NCBI RefSeq assembly: GCF_000499845.2
Contig: NC_023756.2
Coordinates: 32,207,660 to 32,271,659 of the forward strand
Origin: Phaseolus vulgaris
Lineage: Eukaryota; Streptophyta; Magnoliopsida; Fabales; Fabaceae
Direction: 5' to 3'
Length of the DNA: 64,000 bases
Shown here: positions 33,196-41,912 of the stretch, piece by piece
Layout: every line of letters starts with the position of its first letter
How positions within the stretch are numbered: the first letter of the stretch is position 1
Made by a program: the position numbers and the translations under genes
Notes under the pieces: model-generated
The model's database searches: none
What the model saw: only the letters and a program-made list of their open reading frames with translations
Told to the model about the DNA's origin: nothing

Positions 33196-34242
33196 CACAT
33201 AACCTATGGCAGCAGAAGGCAGTGCTTGCTCATCCATAAAGAACTGCATTACAAAATAAGGTTCACATAAATTAGTCTTAAGATACATATATGTTAAAGA
33301 ATTATAAAAATAATTTACCATCATGTTACCTGCTCCCAATCACTTTTAAGGCCTAGTCTGACAATGGTAACCATCTATTGCATAATGTAATAGCCACACT
33401 CATAGCTTCCCAGTTGTCTATTACACTATAATTCAATAGAAAGTACAAGTTTATATTGATAAACAATGAAAAGAGAAAGACAAAAATTACAAACCTTTAT
33501 TGTCATCCAGTTTAGATTTTGATAATTTGAATTGGATCAACCTTTGAGGATGTTATGTAAACACCATGAACTAATTAATACAAAAAGTTGTGTTACTAGA
33601 TGCTTAATTATTACCATACAGAGTTAAGTTTATAGTGTACTTACGTATCAATCACATTCTTCATATGTATGGATGGCCTCTTATGTAGGGAATAAAACCA
33701 CACAACAATCTTATCGACCGTGGATAAGACATGTAACTGCCATTGACCCCTATATCATCCATGAAAACATTTAGTAAATATTTCAAACATGAAATATTAA
33801 TAATTGATGACTTATAATTAAACTTAATCATGATATAAGGGCATAGATAAATTTGTTTTCCCTCTTTTGCATGGGTGTTAGTGATGTATGACTAGGTTTC
33901 AGATTTCTTTGTTTCAGTGGGATTAGTATAGGAGGGATCTAAGAATCCATAAACATTTTCATTCCCATCATTGATAGAAACTCCATGCAAATACCTACAA
34001 GTTATTAGTTAAAGCATAATCAATAATAATTTAACATAAAGTAAATTGAAATATAGGTAAAGATACTTACATCATAAAAATTAAATTATATTTATATTGA
34101 GCTCCTGATCCCCAGCTACAAATTCTAACAAATCTGACATGTATATGTACAGTGGCATGTCAGTGTTTATTTCAAAAAACATATCATCCCACGAAATGTC
34201 CTTAGGGTTTTGACCAATCTTTCTAGCATCTATAGTTGATGA
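33196..34242 (-). pseudogene. CACTA-B second gene, 3' exons with Ulp1-like peptidase domain
   Basis: Minus-strand pieces in order: FFEINTDMPLYIYMSDLLEF (to ~34,081); GNENVYGFLDPSYTNPTE (~33,990-33,890, after a TTGTAG acceptor); QWQLHVLSTVDKIVVWFYSL HKRPSIHMKNVID (~33,735-33,650); YECGYYIMQ then a stop, then MVTIVRLGL (~33,426-33,348); and FFMDEQALPSAAIGYVRNA (~33,250-33,196). The order matches the C48/Ulp1-like C-terminus found in many plant CACTA proteins, with ECGYY holding the catalytic Cys. The His of the usual HWQL motif is Gln here, and the Trp after YIMQ is a stop, so peptidase activity is lost in this copy. Confidence 0.7.
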
Positions 34243-34939
34243 TGGAAGAGGCCCCAACACCAACCCTTTGAGAGACCACCAAAATGCTACATTGAGGCAA
34301 CCACTAGAGTAATAGTCAAAGAGGGGTCAAGAGGACACATTTTACATGTCATAAACTCTAGTGTAGAATAGTTTTTAAAGTAGCATAGTTTTATTTCTTT
34401 TGTAATTTTGTTAAAAATACAAATTGGTACCTAAAATGCTAACCTAAGTTTAATTAGAGTTTCCTAAACTCTTAATTAAACTTAGGCCGGTCCAAGCTAG
34501 CCAATTGGAGTGTAAGTTCTAGAATTCATGGCACATGCTAAATTCTAGAACATACCACCCATGTGCTCATTTTAGGCTCCACTTTTGGGAGGGAATTCAT
34601 TTGAATTTCCCTCCACTTTCTTTTGAATTTCCAGCCCTCTAAACACTATAAATAAGAGGGCTTGGCTCATGTATTTGCAAGATTAATTTGAGTAAAGATA
34701 TGCTGCCAAATTTGAGCCATTCTTACTCCCTTTCCTAAAATCTCTCTAGATTTAGGTCTTTAATCTTCAACCCTTTCACCTACAAAGAGAGTTGGCCGAA
34801 CCTCTCTCACTCTCATACTCTTCATGCACCTCTAAGGTCTACACAACTCCTAGGAGGGCCTTATTCCACCATTGATCCATCCAAGCTTCCGCAAACCACT
34901 ATAAAAAACTGCAAGGAGAAGAGCTCAATGCCATATCCA
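34243..34939 (+). repeat. CRM-lineage LTR, first copy
   Basis: It starts TGGAAGAGGCCCCAACACC. It is similar over its whole length to 35,009-35,740 but clearly diverged (roughly 85% by eye). The reading frame that crosses the LTR start in the second copy is shifted here (CCCTTTGAGAGACC versus CCTTTTGAAAGGCC). It lies directly against CACTA-B. Confidence 0.75.
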
Positions 34940-35008
34940 TCCCCCTAGCCATGAAGAAGAAGAAGCAATGGATTTGAGGACAAATCCTTTTAAAGAGGGA
35001 GGGGATTA
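34940..35008 (+). other. Remnant of CRM internal 3' end with polypurine tract
   Basis: Only ~69 bp separate the two LTRs: the codons for HEEEEAMDLRTNPFKEGGD and the purine run AAAGAGGGAGGGGATTA just before the second LTR. The rest of that internal region is deleted. Confidence 0.7.
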
Positions 35009-35132
35009 TGGAAGAGGCCCCAACACCAATCCTTTTGAAAGGCCACCTAAATATCAAAATGAGGCAACCACTAGAGTTATGGTCAAAGAGGGTCTAAGAG
35101 GACACATTTTACATGTCAAAACTCTAGTGTAG
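34968..35132 (+). CDS. C-terminal end of CRM pol running into the LTR (CR-like motif)
   Basis: The frame MDLRTNPFKEGGDYGRGPNT crosses the LTR start at 35,009 and continues NPFERPPKYQNEATTRVMVK to a TAG at 35,130-35,132, ~40 codons inside the LTR. In CRM-lineage chromoviruses the pol ORF extends into the 3' LTR and ends in a CR motif linked to centromere targeting; NPF.EGGD is typical of that region. Only the last part of pol is present, so this is a domain relic, not a gene that can act alone. Confidence 0.65.
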   Translation: MDLRTNPFKEGGDYGRGPNTNPFERPPKYQNEATTRVMVKEGLRGHILHVKTLV

Positions 35133-35740
35133 AGTTGACTTTAATTTCTTGTCAAAATTAGATTAGGAATTTTATTTGTAATTTTTCCTTAGATGAAATT
35201 TGGCACCTAAAAACCAACCTTGGTTAAATTAGGATTTCTAAAACACCTAATTTTAACCAAGGCCGGTTATGTTTAACCAAGGCACATTTTCCACATATTT
35301 CATATTTAACATGTGCTAAATGTTTTCCATCACATGTTAAATATGCTACATGTGCTCCATGTGCTAAGTCTAAAAATGGGCGCCACTTTCAAAGTTCTTT
35401 TCATTTGAATTTCCCTCCAATTCTCTTTTCATATTCAGCCCACTCTTGCTATATATAGAGGAGCTTGGGTCATGTAAATGCAAGATTATTTTGAGTATAG
35501 AAATGCTGCCAAATTTGAGCCATTCATACTCCCTTGCCTAAAATCTCTTTAGATTTAGGTCGTTAATCTTTAATTCTTTCACCTCAAGGAGAGTTGGCCG
35601 AACCTCTCTCATCTTCATACTCTTCATGCACCTCTAAGGCTCACACAACTCCTAGGAGTGCCTTATTCCACCTCAATCCGTGAATGCTTTCGCCAAAACC
35701 ACCACAAAAACCGCAAAGGAGAAGAGCTCAAATACCATCA
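35009..35740 (+). repeat. CRM-lineage LTR, second copy (5' LTR of the CRM body)
   Basis: 732 bp from TGGAAGAGGCCCC to AAATACCATCA, followed at once by the primer site. No matching 3' LTR remains at the other end. Confidence 0.8.
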
Positions 35741-35757
35741 TTTGGTATTCAGAGCTA
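35741..35757 (+). other. CRM primer-binding site
   Basis: TTTGGTATTCAGAGCTA resembles the initiator-Met tRNA primer site TGGTATCAGAGC with one extra T. Confidence 0.75.
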
Positions 35758-36037
35758 AGGTTCTTCAAGAGATAAGTATCTCTTTTCATTTTTATGTTTG
35801 AGTTCTTCTTATCTTCATGTTGTTCATCTTTGTTCATCTAGTCTTGCTGTTTTTACGTTTTTAATTTGATTTGGATGCTATTCTAAGCATTTCAATCAGT
35901 AGAAATTGTTCAATTTGTGCTTGAGCATCTTATTTCAATTTTTGTGTAGGATTCTATGGTGAATGTGTTGCTGTTTTTGTTTTAGGATATTTGAGTCTTG
36001 CTTGAATTTCTATTTGGTTCATATGATGTGTTTGAGT

Positions 36038-37173
36038 TGTTAGAATGGATGACTTTAAACTAGAGGGGGGGTGAATTGTTTAAAGAGGGTTTTCACAAAC
36101 TTTTAAAACAAGAATGAATTTATCTCTGGAAACAATTGATAAGGAAATCAGTTTGCCAAAAACACAAAGAAAAAAACAACAGCACCAGAAAAACAATCGG
36201 TTGTTTCGCAGAAACAATCGGTTGTTTATACCCGTTTGCAAATGTCAAAACAGAATTTAAAGAGATTAAGGATAGAGAGAACGCACACAGATGTTTATAC
36301 TGGTTCACTCTAAACCTAGAGCTACATCCAGTCTTCTCAGAAACCCTGAGGAAATCCACTAAGCAATCACAACTTGATCACTTACACAACAACCAAGAGA
36401 ATGACCTTGAACACCTCAAGACACACACTCTTCTTGGCCAACACACCAACACCAAGATTGTTGATCTTGATCCCCTCAAGAACACACAGCCAATCTCAGC
36501 AAACACAGAAACGAATACTTGTTTCATAGAGTTCAAGGATTACACTTGTTACAGAAGATAATCTGAAATCAATACAAGCAGAATCCTATCTTACATTCTT
36601 TGATCAATATCAATCTCTAAGCAATCTCAACTCTTTGAAAATCTCAAAACTTGTGTTAATTGAAAAACTCAAATATGTTTTTCTGTATATATTCAAAGAT
36701 GTTGTTTGTTATCAAATCTTAACAAACTATTTAATTGCATTTAAAGATTGGTCAAAGCATTTAAAGACTGGAGCGTATGTAGTTAAATCATTAAAAGCTC
36801 AGTCAAAGATAAAACAGTTTTTCTGTTATGGTACCAAAACAAACAATCGGTTGTTTCCTCGAATCAATCGGTTGTTTTGGTTCTCACGGTTCAAACATTT
36901 GAAAAACAGTTTTCAATCTTTTCTAAAAACACCTAAGTATAAACAATCGGTTGTTTCGACAAAACAATCAGTTGTTTTAACTTAGTTTGAAAACATTTTA
37001 CTTTCACAAAGATTGAGATGCTTATGCTTTAGATTCAATCAAGAGTGGATTACAATACTCAAACTACCCTAGAACTATACTAAACCAACACAACAACACC
37101 AAGCACAGCCAAGGCTTCAACATCCTTCAAAGGGTTTGAATTCTTCAAAGCTTGAACACCACTTGGTTCAACA
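36038..37173 (-). repeat. Copia 3' LTR (1,136 bp)
   Basis: Plus-strand limits TGTTAGAATGG and TTGGTTCAACA. It contains three pairs of AACAATCGGTTGTTT-like motifs, each pair offset by 21 bp (36,192/36,213; 36,842/36,863; 36,942/36,963). Confidence 0.9.
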
Positions 37174-37582
37174 ATCTCCCCCTATTTGACGAAGACAAAT
37201 CCCTTATGCTTGTGTTGTACCTGATTGAATCTGCAGCAGTTCCTGCAAGATACAGTTTTGAACAAAGCATAGAACTTCTGATATTTGGTTAGCACAGATA
37301 AACAGTAATAAACTTCAGAGCTAAATATCAGAAAATATTACTCATCCAAACTGTTTTAATCAACTAAAAACAGAAACTTAAACACAGCATATATCTCCCC
37401 CTATTTGTCTTTACAAATAGACAAAGAGAAGAGATAAAACAAGATATTGTTTTGATTACATCAGAATTAAAGCAGCAACAGGAGAAAGAAAATAAATTTA
37501 AAAACCAGATATAAGCACAAAAAAAAAATCGATTGTTTCGATACACCAATCGGTTGGTTTTCCTTCATTCTTTATCATCAGC
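37174..37582 (-). other. Copia 3' internal region with two polypurine tracts
   Basis: On minus, AAATAGGGGGAGAT abuts the LTR (37,174-37,190). A second run, AAATAGGGGGAGATAT, lies at about 37,395-37,410. The nested Tat element begins at 37,583; its TSD TCAGC occupies 37,578-37,582. Confidence 0.75.
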
Positions 37583-38381
37583 TGTACCGCCCTGGTAGTC
37601 GGAAGTGATGACGTGGCATCAAGCTACAGTATAGGCGTGCTGACAAGGCGCCAGGTTGGCAGAAGGGAAGGAAGTCGGGGGGCTCGTGTAGTCGCCAGTT
37701 ATTAAATTGGCGTGTTCCGATTTCCAGCATACCAGAATCGGCGATCACCAGGTTAAAGATGAAGTCGCCAGATGTAGACTCAGGCGACCTAGTGATTGGA
37801 GATCGCCAGAGCAAGCACATCGCCAGAGATGAAGGTGGTGCAGATTATGAAGGCGGCCGGCGAGACCACAGGGAAGGTGTATGAAGGCCCCCTAACTCGC
37901 CAGTTCCAGTAGAGATCGCACTCCCAAGTTAGCTATGCACTGGGCAGCACCATGCATAAGTAACTTAGCCAAAAAGAGAGTCAGAAGCAGCGCCCAAGTC
38001 AAGGAGCCTCCGGATGATGGCACGTGTAGAGTTGGATGCGAGCCACGTGTCCAAGTCTGTAACTGCCAGGAGAGAGAAAGCAACCAGGTATATAAGAGTT
38101 CTTAACGAACTTTCTGAGGTACGCACGTTCAGAATACACTCTTTACGCTTGCGAGTTCTAGAGCTTACTGTGAGAGAGAATTTGCACGGTTCCTGTTCTC
38201 TTTGTATTTGGTGATTCGGTCACTAACTTGGGCGTTGGAGTGCGATCGGCCGCAGCGGCGCCGCTCTGTTTCTTTGCAGGTTCTTGAGGTGGATCTCGAA
38301 GAGGAACGGAGGTTCGAAGCGGTGCGCACGTCGATCCTTTGACGAGGCAGTTTCCAGCGTTCCGGTCAACAGGCAGGATCA
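37583..38381 (+). repeat. Tat 5' LTR
   Basis: TGTACCGCCCTGGTAGTCGG to CAGGCAGGATCA, 799 bp. Confidence 0.93.
38089..38095 (+). promoter_or_regulatory. TATA box of the Tat 5' LTR
   Basis: TATATAA in CCAGGTATATAAGAG, about 290 bp before the LTR end. The 3' LTR has the same box at 49,264-49,270. Confidence 0.6.
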
Positions 38382-38384
38382 TCA

Positions 38385-38402
38385 GGCGCCCACCGTGGGG
38401 CC
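38385..38402 (+). other. Tat primer-binding site
   Basis: GGCGCCCACCGTGGGGCC starts three bases after the LTR. Similar sites occur in related plant Tat elements; the gag fragment at 15.3-16.4 kb has a near-identical site. I did not assign the tRNA. Confidence 0.65.
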
Positions 38403-38788
38403 GTGTAAAACTCGCTCCCATCCACAACGTGAGTTCTTGGAGGTTTTCGAAGTTTTCCGCGTGGTTGTGTGCTGGTGCAACCATCGCTCGCTGTTTGCTT
38501 GAGATTTGTTCGGTGAATTCGCGTTTTACACCGTTCGTCTGGGTTTTCGATCGGTGAAGTGAGGTTTTCCTGCTGTTTACGCGTAATTTGTTCGGTGGAG
38601 TTTGAGTCCTTTCGCTCGTCTGGATGTCCGTGGGGAAGCGGTGGTTTCTGGCGAAGTTGTGGTTTTCTTTGAAGGTTTACGGTGTTCTTGAGTTTTTTTG
38701 CGCAGTTTCGCACAGTTTTCTCCGGTTGATCGTTGAATCGATCGTGGTTGAAGTGTCGCTCGCTGCATTCTGTGATTCGCTGAGTTTC
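38403..38788 (+). other. Tat leader before gag
   Basis: Untranslated leader. A frame is open from 38,624, but the conserved protein starts with the ATG at 38,789 (MRKMRSNRSS). Confidence 0.5.
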
Positions 38789-40990
38789 ATGAGAAAAATG
38801 AGAAGCAATCGCTCAAGTCCAGTTGCGCCCGTCGCTGCCGAAGGCGCCGCTGCCATAACCATGGCGCAGATGGCAGAGATGATGCGTTCGTTGCAGGCAA
38901 CTGTGGAAGCCTCACGCATAGAGCAGGCGAGAATGCATGAGGACCTGGTCGCCTCTCGTGCCAGGAATGAGGAGCTCAGCAAGTTGACTGAGGAGCTGCG
39001 TCAAGCTCTTCAGGAGCAGCAAGGGCGTTCTTCTGCTGAGGAGGTGGCGCCGTCATCGCCACCTCGTGTTTTCCCTATGCCTTTTGTTCAGGCGATTACT
39101 GACACGCCTATTCCTACGAGCGTGGTTCCGGTTAAGGCTGTCTTTACCGGCGTGGAGGATCCGGAGGCACATCTAACCACGTTCCATACGCAGATGATGC
39201 TGTCGGGAGGGTCAGACGCCGTGTATTGCAAGATGTTTGTAAGCACACTCCAGGGAACGGCGTTGGAGTGGTTTGTGAGCCTACCTAATGGTCACATAAC
39301 CAGCTTTCAGCAGTTCTCGAAGGTTTTCGTCGAGCAATACATCGTGAACAAGGCACCGCCCAGGGTGTCTTATGATTTGTTTGATATAAGGCAGTACCAA
39401 GGAGAGTCCCTCAGAGACTACCTGAATCGCTTTGGGGCACAGATGGTCAGATCGCCGGCCAAAGATGAAGAAATGCTGGTCTATGCATTCAAGAAGGGCG
39501 TGCTGCCGGGACCATTCTACGAGGCCTTGATCAGGGCTCACCCTGCAACGTTTGCTGAGGTCAGGCGACTTGCGGTGGCTCACATCGCCGACGAAAGTGA
39601 GGTCGCTGAGAAGAGAGGGAGCGTGGCTCCCGCTAGGCCACGCGCCCAGACTAGAATCCAGCCGCAACGGGTGCTGGAAACAGCGGCGACGGCCAGGAAG
39701 GACCAGAGGACTCGCCATCCTTACGATAGGAGGAACAAGGGAAGGAGCCAGGGGCGCCAGCAACCAGCACGCCGGGAATACAATCGCCCGCCTAAGCACA
39801 AGTTTGTCATGGGATTAGCGGACCTGATCGCCATTCCCAACATATCTGCCAGGTTGAAAGCGCCTGAGAAGGTGGACGACAAGGTGCTGGGACCAAAGCC
39901 AGACGCCTGGTGCGAGTTTCACCAGGGCTTTGGCCACACTCTGGACTCGTGTTTGTCCTTAAGGTATCAGCTCGATGATCTGGTTAAGAGCGGGTTCCTA
40001 AACGACTATCTGCTGGATAGGAGGACGGGGGGAGCGTCGAGTTCCCAGCCGGCAGGTGGAGAAGCCCAGCAACACGAGATGCCTATCCACGGGGAAATCC
40101 ACACCATTGCAGGAGGCTTCTCAGGTGGTGGATGCACCGCATCGCAGAGGAAGAAGTACGCGCGATCGGTGATGACGGTGGATATGTTCGAAGATCACTC
40201 GCCGGAGGTGGACATTACGTTCACCAAGCAGGATCTTCGGGACGTTGTGCCCCATGACAACGATCCCATAGTCATTTCGTTGATTACGGCGGGAAGGAAG
40301 GTCCACAGGGTTCTGGTGGACCAGGGAAGCTCGGCAGACGTGATGTTCTGGCCGACTTTCACGCAGCTGGAGTTGCCCCTTGACCAGCTAAGGCCCTATG
40401 GAGGGTGCTTGTATGGGTTCGCTGGTGACCAGGTGGAGGTCAGGGGGTATATTGAGCTGAGAACCACGTTTACAAATGAGGCTGGTTCGAGGACGGAGAA
40501 AATCAAGTACCTCATCGTGAACGCTCCTTCAGCCTACAACATCCTGTTGGGAAGGCCCACGCTTAACAGGATAGGCGCAATCCCGTCGACCCGGCACATG
40601 AAGGTAAAGTTGCCGTCTATGGAAGGGGTGGTGATCACGATCAAGTCTGATCAGAAAGAAGCGAAAAAGTGCTATGAGAATAGCCTGAAAAACAAGAGAT
40701 CAGTAAGTTATGTAACAACCACCCCACCTCCCGGTGTGAAGCCCAGATCGACGGTAGCGGAAGAGACCGTCGGAAGGGACGTGGAGATGGTGGACGCTGA
40801 GCTGGGGGAGGGGAACGTTGGCCTGGAGGAAGAAGAGGCACGAAATCGCCTTGAGGAAGCGAGAGAGCAGGGAATCGCCAGGGCGGTGATCGCCCGAGAA
40901 TCCAGGCCAAAACCTGTCGAGCAGTGGCTCGAGAAAGAGATCGGGGGAAAGATCTTCAAGCTGGGAAGATCTCTGGAGGTCGAGCTCTAG
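38789..40990 (+). CDS. Tat gag-protease polyprotein
   Basis: Reading from the ATG at 38,789 (733 codons; a longer frame is open from 38,624), there is a coiled-coil start (QMAEMMRSLQATVEASRIEQ), then the capsid domain (KAVFTGVEDPEAHLTTFHTQ; GTALEWFVSLPNGHITSFQQ; QGESLRDYLNRFGAQM). A basic tract (TRHPYDRRNKGRSQGRQQPA) and a Cys/His region (WCEFHQGFGHTLDSC) follow. The aspartic protease shows VLVDQGSSADVMFWPTF, then YNILLGRPTLNRIGAIPS. Gag builds the particle; the protease cleaves it. The frame is intact and ends at a TAG (40,988-40,990) with pol continuing in the same frame. Confidence 0.9.
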   Translation: MRKMRSNRSSPVAPVAAEGAAAITMAQMAEMMRSLQATVEASRIEQARMHEDLVASRARNEELSKLTEELRQALQEQQGRSSAEEVAPSSPPRVFPMPFVQAITDTPIPTSVVPVKAVFTGVEDPEAHLTTFHTQMMLSGGSDAVYCKMFVSTLQGTALEWFVSLPNGHITSFQQFSKVFVEQYIVNKAPPRVSYDLFDIRQYQGESLRDYLNRFGAQMVRSPAKDEEMLVYAFKKGVLPGPFYEALIRAHPATFAEVRRLAVAHIADESEVAEKRGSVAPARPRAQTRIQPQRVLETAATARKDQRTRHPYDRRNKGRSQGRQQPARREYNRPPKHKFVMGLADLIAIPNISARLKAPEKVDDKVLGPKPDAWCEFHQGFGHTLDSCLSLRYQLDDLVKSGFLNDYLLDRRTGGASSSQPAGGEAQQHEMPIHGEIHTIAGGFSGGGCTASQRKKYARSVMTVDMFEDHSPEVDITFTKQDLRDVVPHDNDPIVISLITAGRKVHRVLVDQGSSADVMFWPTFTQLELPLDQLRPYGGCLYGFAGDQVEVRGYIELRTTFTNEAGSRTEKIKYLIVNAPSAYNILLGRPTLNRIGAIPSTRHMKVKLPSMEGVVITIKSDQKEAKKCYENSLKNKRSVSYVTTTPPPGVKPRSTVAEETVGRDVEMVDAELGEGNVGLEEEEARNRLEEAREQGIARAVIARESRPKPVEQWLEKEIGGKIFKLGRSLEVEL

Positions 40991-41905
40991 GACCAGATCG
41001 CCAAGGTGATTGAGCGGCATCTGGACGCGTTTGCATGGTCCGCTTCGGACATGCCCGGGATTGATCCCGACTTCTTGTGCCATCATCTGGCGATGGACAA
41101 CTTGGTGAGACCAGTGCGACAAAGAAGAAGAAAGTTCAACGAGGAGAGGAGGCAGGCGATCAAGGACGAAACACAGAAACTCCTCGCTGCAGGCCACATC
41201 AGGGAAGTCCAGTACCCTGAATGGCTGGCAAATGTCGTACTGGTGAAGAAGAGTAACGGGAAATGGCGCATGTGCGTCGATTTCACCGACCTGAACAAAG
41301 CTTGCCCAAAGGATTCGTATCCTTTACCAAGCATAGATGCCCTGGTCGATAGTGCTGCAGGGTGTAAGTTGCTGAGCTTCCTGGATGCCTTCTCGGGATA
41401 TAATGAGATCAAGATGCATCCCATGGATGAAGAGAAGACAGCCTTCATGACGGAGAGATCGTGCTATTGCTATAAGGTGATGCCGTTTGGGCTGAAGAAC
41501 GCGGGGGCCACATACCAGAGGCTGATGGATTGAGTACTTGCACCAATGCTGGGAAGGAACGTGCAAGCGTACGTCGATGACATGGTCGTGACCTCGCCGG
41601 AAAAGAGCAAGCACGTTGCAGACTTGGAAGAATTGTTCACGACGATCGCCAAGTTCAGATTAAAGCTCAATCCGGAGAAATGCATTTTCGGCGTGGAGGC
41701 TGGAAAGTTTTTGGGTTTCCTCTTGACTGAAAGAGGAATAGAAGCCAACCCAGACAAGTGTGCCGCCATCTTGGCGATGAGAAGCCCAACTACGGTGAAA
41801 GAAGTCCAGCAGCTAACAGGTCGGATGGCAGCCCTATCTCGCTTCGTGTCAGCTAGCGGAGAAAAGGGTCATCCCTATTTTCAGTGTCTGCGGCGCAATA
41901 ATAAG
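40991..41905 (+). pseudogene. Tat reverse transcriptase, with stops
   Basis: In frame with gag after the TAG: HLDAFAWSASDMPGIDPDFL, then EWLANVVLVKKSNGKWRMCV, DFTDLNKACPKDSYPLPSID, SFLDAFSGYNEIKMHP and MPFGLKNAGATYQRLMD. A TGA (41,531-41,533) sits where related proteins have Arg. The frame then continues through the catalytic YVDDMVV (about 41,570) and the thumb (LGFLLTERGIEANPDKC). Near 41,905 one extra base shifts the frame before RNase H. RT copies element RNA; this copy cannot make the full product. Confidence 0.9.
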
Positions 41906-41912
41906 TTCGTTT

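Larger units (their letters stand above)
28264..34242 (-). mobile_element. CACTA-B, 3' part of an En/Spm element
   Basis: The terminus CACTGGTGCAGAAAAGG is split: 28,264-28,276, then continuing at 32,616 after a retroelement insertion. It resembles the CACTAGTGCAAAAAAG end of the element at 13,354. Subterminal motifs (GACGACT, AGCCG, AAGTCG, CGTCC) fill 32,621-32,950. From 33,196 to 34,242 the minus strand codes the 3' exons of the element's second gene. It stops at 34,242, where a CRM-lineage LTR begins. Confidence 0.75.

Noticed and set aside
36136..36985. ORFs of 116-141 codons in the Copia LTRs (also 52,468-53,317)
   Set aside because: They lie in LTRs, recur only because the LTRs are copies, and show no domain.
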